Shown: positions 28,748-37,964, numbered from the stretch's first letter. The stretch: 64,000 nt of DNA from Aquicoccus sp. G2-2 (GCF_034555965.1 NZ_JAYDCK010000003.1:1984001-2048000); one strand, 5' to 3'. Made by a program: numbers and translations. The notes: generated by a model from the sequence alone, not told the origin.

Positions 28748-28797
28748 GTCATGGTCTCTCCAAGTTGTTAAAAATGGGCATTGCCCGGTCGATGACC

Positions 28798-29493
28798 CTA
28801 CAGAAGCAGCTCTCCAAGTCGGCTCGGCTCAAGCAAGTCTGCGCTCGGCAAGGTTTCTCGGTTGCGCCCTGCGTCAATCATCCAGGCGGTCCGCGATATT
28901 TTCAGGATTTTTTCGGGGTTCTGTTCCACAACCCAGATCACACTCGTGCCCGCGCGTGACAGGTCACAGACCCAATCGACGATCCGGTCCACAAAGATCG
29001 GGGCAAGGCCAGCGGTGGGTTCATCAAGGATCAGAAATTTCGGAGCGCCGATCAGCGCGTTCGCAATCGCCAGCGTCTGGCGCTCCCCACCAGAGAGGGT
29101 CGAAGCCAACTGATGTGATCTTTCCTTGAGGATCGGGAACCGATTGTAGGTCTCTTCAATACGCGGGCCGGTGCCTTTGAAATTCAGCGCCGACGCCAGC
29201 AGATTGTCACGCACCGTCATTTCCGCAAAGGTATTCCCCTCCTGCGGGACATACCCGATACCGGCCTGTGTCACTTGCAGCGCATTGGCGCCGGTGATCG
29301 CCTTGCCGTCGATCAATATCTCACCACTATTTACCGGCAAGTGGCCCGCGATCGTCTTCATCAACGTGCTCTTGCCAGCGCCGTTGGCGCCAAGAACACA
29401 GGTGATCTCGCCCGATTCCGCACAGAAATCTATACCGTGCAAGATGGTGACCTTGCCATAGCCGCTATGAACCGCTTTGACTTCAAGTTTCAT
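28798..29493 (-). CDS. Liv-type ABC transporter ATP-binding protein F
   Basis: A 231-residue ATPase with Walker A GANGAGKSTLMKT, signature LSGGERQTLAIA and Walker B FLILDEPTAGLAP. The N-terminus MKLEVKAVHSGYGKVTILHG fixes ATG 29493; the longer frame upstream is an overlap with the G gene. It starts 11 bp inside the end of the G gene, so translation is coupled. Its end is 50 bp before the binding-protein gene. It energises uptake by the H/M membrane pair. Confidence 0.95.
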   Translation of the reverse strand: MKLEVKAVHSGYGKVTILHGIDFCAESGEITCVLGANGAGKSTLMKTIAGHLPVNSGEILIDGKAITGANALQVTQAGIGYVPQEGNTFAEMTVRDNLLASALNFKGTGPRIEETYNRFPILKERSHQLASTLSGGERQTLAIANALIGAPKFLILDEPTAGLAPIFVDRIVDWVCDLSRAGTSVIWVVEQNPEKILKISRTAWMIDAGRNRETLPSADLLEPSRLGELLL

Positions 29494-30255
29494 GTTCTGT
29501 CCCCAGATAGGCTGAAACGACAACAGGATCGCGCCGAACGGCTTCGGGTGTGCCCTCTGCCAACAGCCCGCCATTTTGAAGCACGACGATGCTGTCAGCC
29601 AGATCAAACAGGAACGTCAGGTTGTGCTCAACCACCACCACGGTCGTCCCCGCTTGGTGCAAATCGTGCAACAAGTTGGCAAGTTTGACCTGCAGGGCAG
29701 GATCTACACCTGCCGTCGGCTCATCCAGCAAAAGGATGTGCGGGGCACGGATAAGTTGGCGTGCGACCTCCAACATTCGCAACTCGCCACCCGACAAGTT
29801 GGCCACCAGATCATGACGCCGGTCGATCAAACCAACCTGCGTCAACGATGCCTCGGCGCGCTCACGCAACACCGCATCCGCGCTGCGCCAACGGCCCAAT
29901 ATCGCTGCGATCGGCCCTTCCTGCGGATGCTGGACAGCGACCAGAACATTGTCCAGAACACTGAGCGACGGAAAAGCGCGCGGGGTTTGAAACGTCCGCC
30001 CAAGCCCCATACCCGCGATGTCATGCGCCAGCATTCCCGACAAATCTGTTCCGTTAAGACAAACTTTACCCTCAGTCGGTTTCAGCACGCCGGAGATCAG
30101 ATTAAACGTGGTGGATTTTCCCGCGCCATTCGGTCCGATCAAGCCAAGAAACCCACCGGACGGAACCGAAAAGCTCAACCCGTCATTCCCCCCACAGCAC
30201 GAAAGCCATTGAACTGCTTGACGACCTTTTCAACGCTCAGGATCGACTCTGTCAT
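29483..30255 (-). CDS. Liv-type ABC transporter ATP-binding protein G (frameshifted near N-terminus)
   Basis: Most of the protein is intact in the frame ending at 29483: Walker A LIGPNGAGKSTTFNL, signature NLSGGELRMLEVARQL, Walker B ILLLDEPTAGVDP and the Liv-specific GLGRTFQTPRAFP. The first 25 residues (MTESILSVEKVVKQFNGFRA) are in another frame that starts at ATG 30255 and soon hits a stop. Adding one base to the C6 run at 30188-30193 (plus strand) restores FRAVGGNDGLSFSVPSGG and a 257-residue protein of usual size. ATG 30255 overlaps the stop of the M gene (ATGA), which supports this start. Confidence 0.88.
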
Positions 30256-31175
30256 GCCTTCGTCCTCCGTGACAGTTTCTCCCAAGGCTGCAAGCGCAAC
30301 ACGAGGATGAACAGGATCCCGGTTATGACCTCTTCAACAGAGGCGGCGATCTGTGCGGCGCGCACGGATTCGAAGGGGATAAAACCGACCGCTTCTTGAA
30401 AGAACACAAGCGCAAGAGTCCCGAGTATGGCGCCTATAATCGTCTTTTCTCCTCCAAGCGCGAGCGCGATCCAAACGAAGAACGTGATCTCGGCAGTAAA
30501 GAGCGCAGGCGCCACAAGAGTCGTGACCATGGCATAAAGCGCGCCAGCGAAGCCGATCGGAATTGCGGATATGATGAAGACCTGCAACCGAATGCGCGCC
30601 CCATGTTTGCCAATGGCTTGCGCCGCAGTCTCGTCGTCATGAATGGCATCAACCGCGCGGCCAAACGGCGATTTCAACAGGCGATGAAAGAAGAATGCCG
30701 TCACCAGCATCAGCACCACCGCGGCCATGGCATAGGCCAGCGTATCGTTAAGCCCGATTTGTGTAGGGTCAGGGCGCTCGACATTGGACAGCCCCACACT
30801 ACCATTGCCAATCCGGCGCTCATTCAACAGAAACGAATGAAGAACTTCGGCAAAGGCAAAGGTCGTCAGAGCGAGATACTCGCCCCTCAGTCGCAGCGTC
30901 GGCCACCCCGTGACCAGCGCGAAAATGAGCGAGGCCGCGCCAGCAGCAAGTAAGCCGATATACCACGGCGCGCCAAACCCGAAGGCATATTGATCAAGCC
31001 CGCTTGGCGGCTCTTGTGTGAAGACGGCATAGGCATAAGCCCCGACCGCAAAATAAGCCACAATTCCGAAGTTGATCATGCCGCCGCGGGCATACTGAAG
31101 GTTCAGCGACAACGTCAGAACCGAGAACAGCGCACCAAAAGTAAGCGTTGTCAGGATCAGAGAATAAAAGGTCAT
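30252..31175 (-). CDS. Liv-type ABC transporter permease M
   Basis: A 307-residue membrane protein with eight to nine hydrophobic segments and the LivM signatures NLQYARGGMINFGIVAYFAVGAY, LRLRGEYLALTTFAFAEVLHS, NERRIGNGSVGLSN and FGRAVDAIHDDETAAQAIGK, plus the EAA-like FVWIALALGGEKTIIGAILG. It forms the membrane channel with the H permease. Start and stop overlap the neighbours by 4 bp each (ATGA), so the operon is tightly coupled. Confidence 0.95.
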   Translation of the reverse strand: MTFYSLILTTLTFGALFSVLTLSLNLQYARGGMINFGIVAYFAVGAYAYAVFTQEPPSGLDQYAFGFGAPWYIGLLAAGAASLIFALVTGWPTLRLRGEYLALTTFAFAEVLHSFLLNERRIGNGSVGLSNVERPDPTQIGLNDTLAYAMAAVVLMLVTAFFFHRLLKSPFGRAVDAIHDDETAAQAIGKHGARIRLQVFIISAIPIGFAGALYAMVTTLVAPALFTAEITFFVWIALALGGEKTIIGAILGTLALVFFQEAVGFIPFESVRAAQIAASVEEVITGILFILVLRLQPWEKLSRRTKA

Positions 31176-32110
31176 CGCGATTTCTTTCCTGCAAGGCCTT
31201 CGGGCCGGAACAGCAACACCAGAATGACGACAGCAAAGGCGATCAATGGCCGATACCCGGCGGGAATCCAGAACACCGACACATCCATTGCAATTCCCAC
31301 GATCAAACCGGCGGCAATCACCGCATAAAGTGAGCCCAGCCCGGCGAGGATCGCCACGGCGAGAATCTGAAGGATCTGGTGGAACGCGATGTCGGTCGAG
31401 AGCGTGGCAATGACGGCCAACATAACCCCGGCGAGCCCCGCAAGCCCCGACGAAATCAGCCAGGTAATCCGCGATGTGGACTTCACATCAATCCCGCGCG
31501 AAGCTGCTAGTTCGGGGTTGGCCGAGATTGCCCTAATCGCAAGCCCCATGGATGTCTTGTTGAGAAACAGCGCCAGCGCACCGGTCGCAATCGCGGCGAA
31601 AGCCACAACAAACATCTGGTAATCGGTAATCCGTAGCCCCCAGAAACGATAACTAGTGGCGAGCGGAATATCGAGCGTACGAATCCCGGTGCCGACCAAC
31701 GCATCCACCGTGCCACCAACCGCATATGCGACACCGACCGAAGTGATCAGCAGAACCGATGGCCCGAGCCTGCGAATGGGGTCATAGACAACCCGTCCAA
31801 TGGCAAGACCTACAAAACCAGTAAAGACGATGCCCACAACGGCGGCTGGCAAGACGTGCCATCCCAGCAGCTTGTTCAGCCCCCAGGTGGTAAAGGCGGA
31901 CACGCCGATCAATTCGGCGTGCGCAATGTTCAGAAAACCTTCGACGCGCCGGGTGAATGAAAACCCGATCGTAGCGAGGATGAGGAATGAGCCGGTCACA
32001 ATGCCAGTCAAAAAGAATTGCAGGAACAGCGTCACGAAATCGAATTCCCGCCGATCAGGCAACCAATGCGCCGACGCATCGCTTGACGCATCGATTCTGC
32101 CATCTGCCAA
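31172..32110 (-). CDS. Liv-type ABC transporter permease H (start uncertain)
   Basis: A membrane protein of about 287-312 residues with LivH signatures (GFLNIAHAELIGVSAFTTWGL, AISANPELAASRGIDVKSTS, LAGLAGVMLAVIATLSTD, LAGLGSLYAVIAAGLIVGIA). The listed 5' end uses TTG 32110, but neither it nor the GTG at 32035 has a ribosome site. A well-placed GGAGG-ATG exists at 32121 in another frame; that 29-codon frame ends in a TGA overlapping the GTG at 32035. Either this is a coupled leader peptide or one base is missing in the leader. It is the first gene of the ABC operon, and a copy of the 20-bp operator lies 27 bp before ATG 32121. Confidence 0.88.
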   Translation of the reverse strand: MADGRIDASSDASAHWLPDRREFDFVTLFLQFFLTGIVTGSFLILATIGFSFTRRVEGFLNIAHAELIGVSAFTTWGLNKLLGWHVLPAAVVGIVFTGFVGLAIGRVVYDPIRRLGPSVLLITSVGVAYAVGGTVDALVGTGIRTLDIPLATSYRFWGLRITDYQMFVVAFAAIATGALALFLNKTSMGLAIRAISANPELAASRGIDVKSTSRITWLISSGLAGLAGVMLAVIATLSTDIAFHQILQILAVAILAGLGSLYAVIAAGLIVGIAMDVSVFWIPAGYRPLIAFAVVILVLLFRPEGLAGKKSR

Positions 32111-32147
32111 CTTGTGGTCATGCCGTTTCGGTCCTCCGCTGATTTTT

Positions 32148-32167
32148 TTATACAGTATGCATCGTAT
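32148..32167. promoter_or_regulatory. Candidate MarR-family operator before the ABC transporter operon
   Basis: TTATACAGTATGCATCGTAT matches 16 of 20 positions of the copy at 41765-41784 and shares the GTAT.C.TC.TAT core with the copy at 32909-32928. It lies 27 bp before the likely start codon of the H permease, where a repressor would cover the promoter. Inferred to bind the MarR protein encoded at 32324-32839. Confidence 0.6.
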
Positions 32168-32323
32168 TTGCTCAGCGCAAAGGAATTTTAACCAAATTTT
32201 TAATTATTTCGTAACGAACTGATTCTTAATGATTTAAGGCGTCACCGCCGCGCTCCGCGCCAGCCAGAAATACCGCCGAAGCAGAGAATCGCCCGCGCAC
32301 TTCTCCTTGGCCTAGAAGATCAA

Positions 32324-32839
32324 TCAGGACATCGGGGCACGGCTGGCCCCATTGTTCGCCTCGATCATCCGATGCAGAGTATCCATGAAAGCCTCGCGTT
32401 CGTCAGGCGAAAGTGGGGACATCAACCTGTCCTGCGCCGCGTCCATCGCCGGGCGCATCTGGCACGCCAAATCCGCACCCGCGGGTGTGATGCTGACCAA
32501 CTTCATGCGCCTGTCGTCGGGCGATGTCGTGCGCATCACCAGCTTCTCCCGAACCAACCGTTTGATCACGTCCGCGCCACTGGTTCGGTCGACACCAACA
32601 GCCTTGGACAGTGATAACTGGTCGATCCCGGTGCGCGCGCTAAGAATAGAAAGCATTGCGTATTGAACCGGGGTCAGTTTGCAATCGGCGAACTCCTCAG
32701 CAAACAATCCAACATGGATCTGATGCAGACGCCGCACCAAATATCCCGGCCTGTCCCGTAGATCGTCATGCCGCCTGCTGCCCTCTGATCCTCTACGTGA
32801 CAAGGTGGCCCCGTCTTCAGCTTTGGCATGTTCGTTCAT
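32324..32839 (-). CDS. MarR-family regulator, PicR-like
   Basis: A 171-residue winged-helix protein: FADCKLTPVQYAMLSILSAR, IDQLSLSKAVGVDRTSGADVIKRL (recognition helix) and the wing TTSPDDRRMKLVSITPAG are classic MarR. It is divergent from the molybdenum hydroxylase genes and shares a 158-bp intergenic region with them that holds a 20-bp near-palindrome. MarR proteins in aromatic catabolism usually repress until a pathway acid binds. From memory, the picolinate cluster of Alcaligenes faecalis is controlled by a MarR protein, PicR, in the same kind of setting. Autoregulation is likely because the site lies upstream of its own start as well. Confidence 0.88.
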   Translation of the reverse strand: MNEHAKAEDGATLSRRGSEGSRRHDDLRDRPGYLVRRLHQIHVGLFAEEFADCKLTPVQYAMLSILSARTGIDQLSLSKAVGVDRTSGADVIKRLVREKLVMRTTSPDDRRMKLVSITPAGADLACQMRPAMDAAQDRLMSPLSPDEREAFMDTLHRMIEANNGASRAPMS

Positions 32840-32908
32840 GATGCTCGACTCCGTTTCACAAGGTCAATCAGTAGCAGGGTCACACGACCCGTATTGCTAG
32901 TTTACAAT

Positions 32909-32928
32909 ATACGAAGTATACGTCCTAT
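32909..32928. promoter_or_regulatory. Candidate MarR-family operator in the marR/Mo-hydroxylase intergenic region
   Basis: ATACGAAGTATACGTCCTAT is a near-perfect dyad: 16 of 20 bases match its own reverse complement, centred on GTATAC. It lies 70 bp from the marR start and 70 bp from the CoxL-type start. The right half GTATACGTCCTAT recurs without change at 41772-41784. An additional looser dyad (GTATTG...CAATAT) abuts at 32891-32910. Confidence 0.7.
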
Positions 32929-32997
32929 CACGAAAGCACAACTTCCAGCGTGGCCCCAAAGGCCCCGTCACACTTATTGGCACAAAAGGACCGAAAG

Positions 32998-35348
32998 ATG
33001 AACAGCGGCATAGGCGCACGCGTTCCACGCAAAGAAGACAGTCGGCATTTGCGCGGTAAGGCCCAGTTCGTCGGCGATATAAAGATGCCCGGCGGCTGGG
33101 AAGCGGCGTTCGTGCGCAGCCCTCTCGCCCATGCAAGAATTCGCTCCATCACCAAGCCCGAAGGTGCTGAGGGGCAAGTTTTCACGATCGACGACATGCC
33201 CGATCTGCTGCCAATTCGGGCCGAATCAAGTTTGCCAAGCTATAAGATTTCCGATCACCCTGCCCTTGCCCAAGGCAAGGTTCGGTTCGCGGGTGAATGT
33301 ATCGCCGTCTGCATCGCCCCCACACGCGCCGAAGCCGAAGATCTGGCCGAAGCGGTCATCGTCGATCTCGACCCGTTGCCGGTGCATGTCGACGTGGACT
33401 CCGCGCTGGCCCCAGGGGCCGCACGGCTACACGAAGAGTGGTCTGACAATCTGTTTCTCAGCACAACCTTCGATAGTGATCTGTCGGAGGCGCGAGCCAA
33501 AGCCACGGTCGTGGTCGAGCGCGAATACACGACCGCTCGACAATGCATGTCCCCGATGGAAGGCAAAGGGGCGTTGGCCTTCTGGGATGGCAAAGCCGAG
33601 CAACTGGTAGTCTATGCATCAACTCAGGTTCCGCACCTGATTCGTACCGGCATCGCCCAATGCCTGCAATTGGATCAAGGAGAGGTGCGCGTGATCGCCC
33701 CTGACGTGGGCGGTGGGTTTGGCTATAAATGCGTGCTCCAGCCCGAAGAGTTGGTCGTATCCTGGCTTGCGCGCGCCACCGGGCGCCCGATTCGCTGGAC
33801 CGAAGATCGGCGCGAACATCTGACCGCAGGCGCCAATACGCGCGAGCACAGATACAAGATCACCGCCTATGCGGACGACAACGGTCGATTGCTCGGACTG
33901 GACGCCGATGTCTGGGTCGATGTCGGCGCCTATTCTGTCTGGCCCTTCACCGCTTGCCTTGAAGCGGCGCAGGCGGGCGGCAACCTGCCCGGCCCTTACG
34001 ATATCGGGGCCTATGCCTGCCGAACCCATTCAGTCGCCACAAACAAGCCGGGGTTTACCCCTATCGCGGCGTCGCACGGCCCGGTGTCTGTTTTGCGATG
34101 GAATTGACAATCGACGCCATCGCCCGCGCAGTAGGGCGCGATCCCCTTGAGGTGCGCGAACTTAACCTCGTTCAGGGCGAAGCAATGCCCTATACCAATA
34201 TCACCGGCAAATATTACGATACCGGCGACTACCCCGATGCCGCACGACAGGCCGCCACAATGATCAGCGCCGCTGATTTTCGCAAACGCAAGGCTGCGGC
34301 GTTGAAAGAAGGGCGCTATCTGGGTCTCGGGTTTTCGTCGTTTACCGAGCAGTCAGCACACGGAACCAAGGTCTTTGCCTCTTGGGGGCTGGCGCTTGTG
34401 CCGGGGTATGAACAGGCGATGGTCAAGCTCGCCCCGACCGGCTCGGTCGAAGTCAAATCAGGCAACCACTCCTTCGGGCAAGGGCTGGAAACCACGATTG
34501 CCCAAGTCGCCAGCGAATGGCTCTCGGTAGACATTGGACAGATCAAGGTCACCATGGGTGACACCGGCACCACACCATATTCCACTGGCGCTTACGCCTC
34601 TCGGGGGATGGTGATGGCAGGCGGTGCAGTCTCCAAGGCGGCCGAGGAACTGGCCGGTCGAATCCGTGCAATCGGCGCACATCTCTTGCAATGCAAGCCT
34701 CAGGACACGGAACTGAAAGACGGCGCAGTCTTCGCCGGCAGCGCGTCGGTCAGCCTGAAGCAGGTCGCACAGGCATGGTATCTGCGGCCTGACATGCTCG
34801 CCGATGACGTAAACACCATGGGGCTTGAGGTTACGGAAGGCTACAAACCCGATATTGACACCGGCGTCTTCACCTATGCCACCCATGCCGCAGTGGTCGA
34901 GGTCGACATTGCCACCGGCAAGGTCGAAATTCAGGACTACGTGATCTTCGAAGATTGCGGGCGCCGGGTGAATCCCCTGATTCTGGAGGGGCAATCCTAT
35001 GGTGGCGCGACTCAAGGCATCGGCACGGCACTGTTTGAGGAAGTGATCTATGATTCCGCCGGGCAGCCGCTAACCTCAACGCTGGCTGACTATATTCTGC
35101 CCGGTCCGGCCGAACTGCCGACGTTCCGGCTGGGCCATTCGGAAACTCTCTCACCCCATACCCGCCACGGAATCAAAGGTGTGGGCGAAGGGGCCGCCAT
35201 CGCGCCCAGCGGTGCGATCGTCAACGCGATCAACGATGCACTTTCGCCGCTTGGAGCAGAACTGACCCGCATACCCGCAACGCCACATCGCATTCTGGAA
35301 GCGATTTTCGATGCGCAAGACGCGGGCCGAATGGAGATGGCAAAATGA
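32998..35348 (+). CDS. Molybdenum hydroxylase large subunit, CoxL/XDH type (frameshifted); candidate picolinate dehydrogenase
   Basis: The first frame (32998-34107) has ARVPRKEDSRHLRGKAQFVGD, FAGECIAVCIAPTRAEAEDLA, VIAPDVGGGFGYKC and RPIRWTEDRREHL. The second (to 35348) has AMELTIDAIARAVGRDPLEV, GNHSFGQGLETTIAQVA, YASRGMVMAGGAV and GIKGVGEGAAIAPSGAIVNA with the catalytic Glu. One lost base around 34050-34061 separates them; repaired, the active-site loop reads PYRGVARPG, the xanthine-dehydrogenase-like form and not the AYxCSFR loop of true CO dehydrogenase. About 783 residues bind Mo-cytosine dinucleotide and hydroxylate a heteroaromatic ring with water. Cluster content points to picolinate C6 hydroxylation. 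Stop overlaps the CoxM-type start. Confidence 0.88.
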
Positions 35349-36166
35349 AGCCTGCACCCTTCACCCATGATTGCCCCGGAACACTGGCTGAAGCCGCCAA
35401 AGGGCTTGACGCGGACAACGCAAAAGTAATCGCGGGTGGCCAGTCACTTGGCCCGATGCTCAACCTGCGTCTGGCGCGACCGTCGACTCTGGTGGGGCTT
35501 GCCCATCTGGACGAGTTGCGCAGCATCCGTCTGGATGGTGACACTCTGATCATCGGCGCGGGCGTGACCCATGCGCGGATCGAGGACGGCGACAGTGACG
35601 TTCCCCTGCCCTCGATGCTGCGCCATGTTGCCCGCAACATCGCCTACCGCGCCGTGCGCAACAAGGGGACTGTGGGTGGATCAATCGCTCATGCCGACCC
35701 GGCGGCAGACTGGACCACGGCGATGACGGCACTCGATGCTGTGCTGGTTATCACGGCCGGGCGCGGCAAGGCGCGGCGAGAGCCGATGGCAGGTTTCATG
35801 CAAGGGGCCTACCGCACAAAACTGCAACCGGGGGAGATCATCACTGGCGTGGAGCTGTCCGCCGCCATGGGCGAGGCGCATTGGGCCTATGAGAAGATCT
35901 GCCGCAAGGTTGGCGAGTTCGCCGATGCCATCGGTGCCGTCGTGATCCACCCCGGACGGAAATACGCCCGCGTGGTTGTCGGCGCGACCGAAGGCGCGCC
36001 AATTCTGCTTGACGATCTGGCGCGCACGATCGCTGGGACGGCAAAGCGCCCCGCACCAGAGGCTATAGATGCGGCACTTGCCGCCCAACTGCCCGGCGCG
36101 GATCGGGTTAAGCGCCAACTTCTCAAGACCGCACTTGTGCGGGCCATCGAAAAGGTCATCCCATGA
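35345..36166 (+). CDS. Molybdenum hydroxylase FAD subunit (CoxM type)
   Basis: A 273-residue protein with the FAD-binding signatures of the CoxM/XdhB family: AKVIAGGQSLGPMLNLRLA (pyrophosphate loop), AYRAVRNKGTVGGSIAHADPAADWTT and FMQGAYRTKLQPGEIITGVE, then the CO_deh_flav_C domain. It passes electrons from the iron-sulfur subunit to an acceptor. ATG 35345 overlaps the CoxL-type stop and its own stop overlaps the CoxS-type start, so the three subunits are made together. Intact, without frame problems. Confidence 0.94.
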   Translation: MKPAPFTHDCPGTLAEAAKGLDADNAKVIAGGQSLGPMLNLRLARPSTLVGLAHLDELRSIRLDGDTLIIGAGVTHARIEDGDSDVPLPSMLRHVARNIAYRAVRNKGTVGGSIAHADPAADWTTAMTALDAVLVITAGRGKARREPMAGFMQGAYRTKLQPGEIITGVELSAAMGEAHWAYEKICRKVGEFADAIGAVVIHPGRKYARVVVGATEGAPILLDDLARTIAGTAKRPAPEAIDAALAAQLPGADRVKRQLLKTALVRAIEKVIP

Positions 36167-37338
36167 ATGCTCCTGTCGCATCTCCCATCGCTGCGCAAAC
36201 CGTGAGCCTCACCGTAAATGGTCGGCGCGAAAGCGTTACCGTCGCTCCACGCACACAGCTTGCCGAGATCCTGCGCGACCATCTCGATCTCACGGCGACG
36301 CATTTGGCCTGCGAGCAAGGTGTCTGCGGCGCCTGCACCGTAATGGTGGATGGCAAACCGACGCGCTCATGCCTGATGTTTGCCGCCTCCTGCGAGGGGG
36401 TCACGGTCGAAACCATCGAAGGCTACAAGGGCGATGAGCTGATGGACCGGCTCCGCGACGCGTTCAAGGCAAACCACGCCCTGCAATGTGGCTTTTGCAC
36501 CCCCGGAATGCTGGCGACAGCGCGCGACCTCGTTGAACGATTGGACGAGCCAGACGAAATGCGGATTCGCAACGAGCTTTCGGGCAATCTTTGCCGCTGC
36601 ACCGGCTATGTCGGGATCGTGCGGGCCATTGCCCAAGTGATTGAAGAGCGCAAGGCGCTCGGAATTGCGGCCACCGGCGCTCCCCGCGCTCCCCGCCCCG
36701 AAATCACGGGATTTGCGCCATTTGAGGCCGATATAGCCGAACGCGCAGCCGACAGCGCAGTCTCGTCCGGCACGATGAGCGTCGAGGATGGCTGGTCAGT
36801 GGTCAAGCGCGAGGTCAATCTGGCACATTCCCCCGATGCGGTCTGGGCACATTTTTCTGACCTCGACGCGGTCGCGGCCTGTCTGCCGGGGGCGAGCCTT
36901 GCCGAGCATGATGACAGCACGTTCGCCGGGCATATCGGCGTTGCCTTCGGACCGATCGGCGCGAAGTTTGAAGGACAGGGCAACTACGATACCGATGATG
37001 CGACCCACACCGGCACAGTCACCGGACGGGGCAAGGATCGTGGCGGCCAGTCGGCTGTTGAGGGTGAGCTGAGCTATACCGTTCGTCCCGCGCCAGACGG
37101 CCCGCAGACCTCGCTCGTGGATGTCGGGCTTCGCTTTCGAATTCAGGGCATGCTGGGGCAGTTCAACCGCCCCGAGCTTGTCAATGGTTTCGTCGATTAC
37201 ATCCTCAGCGAATTCGTCGCCAACTGTGATGCCGTGTTGTCGGGTGGCGAAGTTCGCGAGAGCAAGGGAATCAGCGCCTTCGCGATGATCCGCGCTGTTA
37301 TCGGCGCCAAGCTGCGCTCGCTTTTCCGCCGGAGTTGA
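36163..37338 (+). CDS. Molybdenum hydroxylase [2Fe-2S] subunit fused to a CoxG/SRPBCC domain
   Basis: A 391-residue protein. Residues 1-165 are a CoxS-type iron-sulfur subunit with both cluster motifs (CEQGVCGACTVMVDGKPTRSC, then ALQCGFCTPGM and NLCRCTGY). A variable linker (about 170-200) leads to a C-terminal SRPBCC domain of the CoxG type (LAHSPDAVWAHFSDLDAVAAC, GHIGVAFGPIGAKFEGQGNY), followed by an amphipathic tail ending LRSLFRR. CoxS is normally about 160 residues and CoxG is a separate protein that helps membrane anchoring of CO dehydrogenase. The fusion suggests that this enzyme is held at the membrane for electron delivery to the respiratory chain. Last gene of the plus-strand operon. 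Confidence 0.93.
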   Translation: MNAPVASPIAAQTVSLTVNGRRESVTVAPRTQLAEILRDHLDLTATHLACEQGVCGACTVMVDGKPTRSCLMFAASCEGVTVETIEGYKGDELMDRLRDAFKANHALQCGFCTPGMLATARDLVERLDEPDEMRIRNELSGNLCRCTGYVGIVRAIAQVIEERKALGIAATGAPRAPRPEITGFAPFEADIAERAADSAVSSGTMSVEDGWSVVKREVNLAHSPDAVWAHFSDLDAVAACLPGASLAEHDDSTFAGHIGVAFGPIGAKFEGQGNYDTDDATHTGTVTGRGKDRGGQSAVEGELSYTVRPAPDGPQTSLVDVGLRFRIQGMLGQFNRPELVNGFVDYILSEFVANCDAVLSGGEVRESKGISAFAMIRAVIGAKLRSLFRRS

Positions 37339-37357
37339 TAGCCTAAGCGTCTAACGC

Positions 37358-37391
37358 AAAAAGGCCCGGGCGCGGAACGCCCGGACCCTTT
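37358..37391. terminator. Bidirectional terminator between convergent operons
   Basis: AAAGGCCCGGGCG (37360-37372) pairs with CGCCCGGACCCTTT (37378-37391) over 12 bp with a small internal bulge and a 5-nt loop. It is flanked by A run on one side and T run on the other, as expected of a two-way terminator. It lies 20 bp after the CoxS-type stop and 16 bp beyond the stop of the Rieske small subunit on the other strand. Confidence 0.8.
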
Positions 37392-37406
37392 GCTATTTGC
37401 TGCGCG

Positions 37407-37964
37407 TCAGACCGGCAGCACCAATGCGTTGTGCACCAGAAGCGTGTCATAAATCGCGATGCGGGATTTCAGCAGCAGGCTGCCATCTTCCTGCGTCTCA
37501 AATACATCCTGCATCCGGCCTGCCTGATGCAGGCGGCCCTCGGGCCACTCGGCCAGAACCTCGATCAGGATATAGTTCGCCTCAGCCCGGATCGTCCCAT
37601 CATCACCGACGTCGGTAATGCGGGTGTTGGTCATGTAGTGGCGCAGGTAGCGCGGGCCAAACATCGAAGTCTTGGCGATGGCCATCGCCCGATCCCGCAT
37701 CATGTTCTTGCCTTCGCAATAGACCAAGCCAACAGGCAACCCATGATCGTGGTTTTCGCGGCTGACGATGTTGTAAAAACCATCCTCGGTGAAGAACTCC
37801 GGCCAATCCTCCAGATCGCCATCATCAAGCACCGCGCTATAAAGCGCATTGAAGGCCTCAACCGCGTGCTTGGCCTCGCGGAACGCAGGATCGCAAGCAC
37901 GGGCGAGCGCGCCTTTCACATCCTTCAACCCCTTGTCGGGCGACAGCTTCAGTTCCTGGTTCAT
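37407..37964 (-). CDS. Rieske oxygenase small (beta) subunit
   Basis: A 185-residue protein of the SnoaL/ring-hydroxylating beta-subunit family: AFNALYSAVLDDGDLEDWPEF, FTEDGFYNIVSRENHD, YCEGKNMMRDRAMAI, RYLRHYMTNTRITDVG and ILIEVLAEWPEGRLHQAGRM. It has a structural role in the hexameric oxygenase. ATG 37964 overlaps the alpha subunit stop (ATGA). It is the last gene of the minus-strand decarboxylase-reductase-alpha-beta operon and ends at a shared terminator. Confidence 0.93.
   Translation of the reverse strand: MNQELKLSPDKGLKDVKGALARACDPAFREAKHAVEAFNALYSAVLDDGDLEDWPEFFTEDGFYNIVSRENHDHGLPVGLVYCEGKNMMRDRAMAIAKTSMFGPRYLRHYMTNTRITDVGDDGTIRAEANYILIEVLAEWPEGRLHQAGRMQDVFETQEDGSLLLKSRIAIYDTLLVHNALVLPV

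Noticed and set aside
32998-37338. True aerobic CO dehydrogenase (form I CoxL/M/S).
   Set aside because: The repaired active-site loop is PYRGVARPG and not AYxCSFR, and the neighbours are pyridine-ring genes and not coxDEF-type assembly genes.
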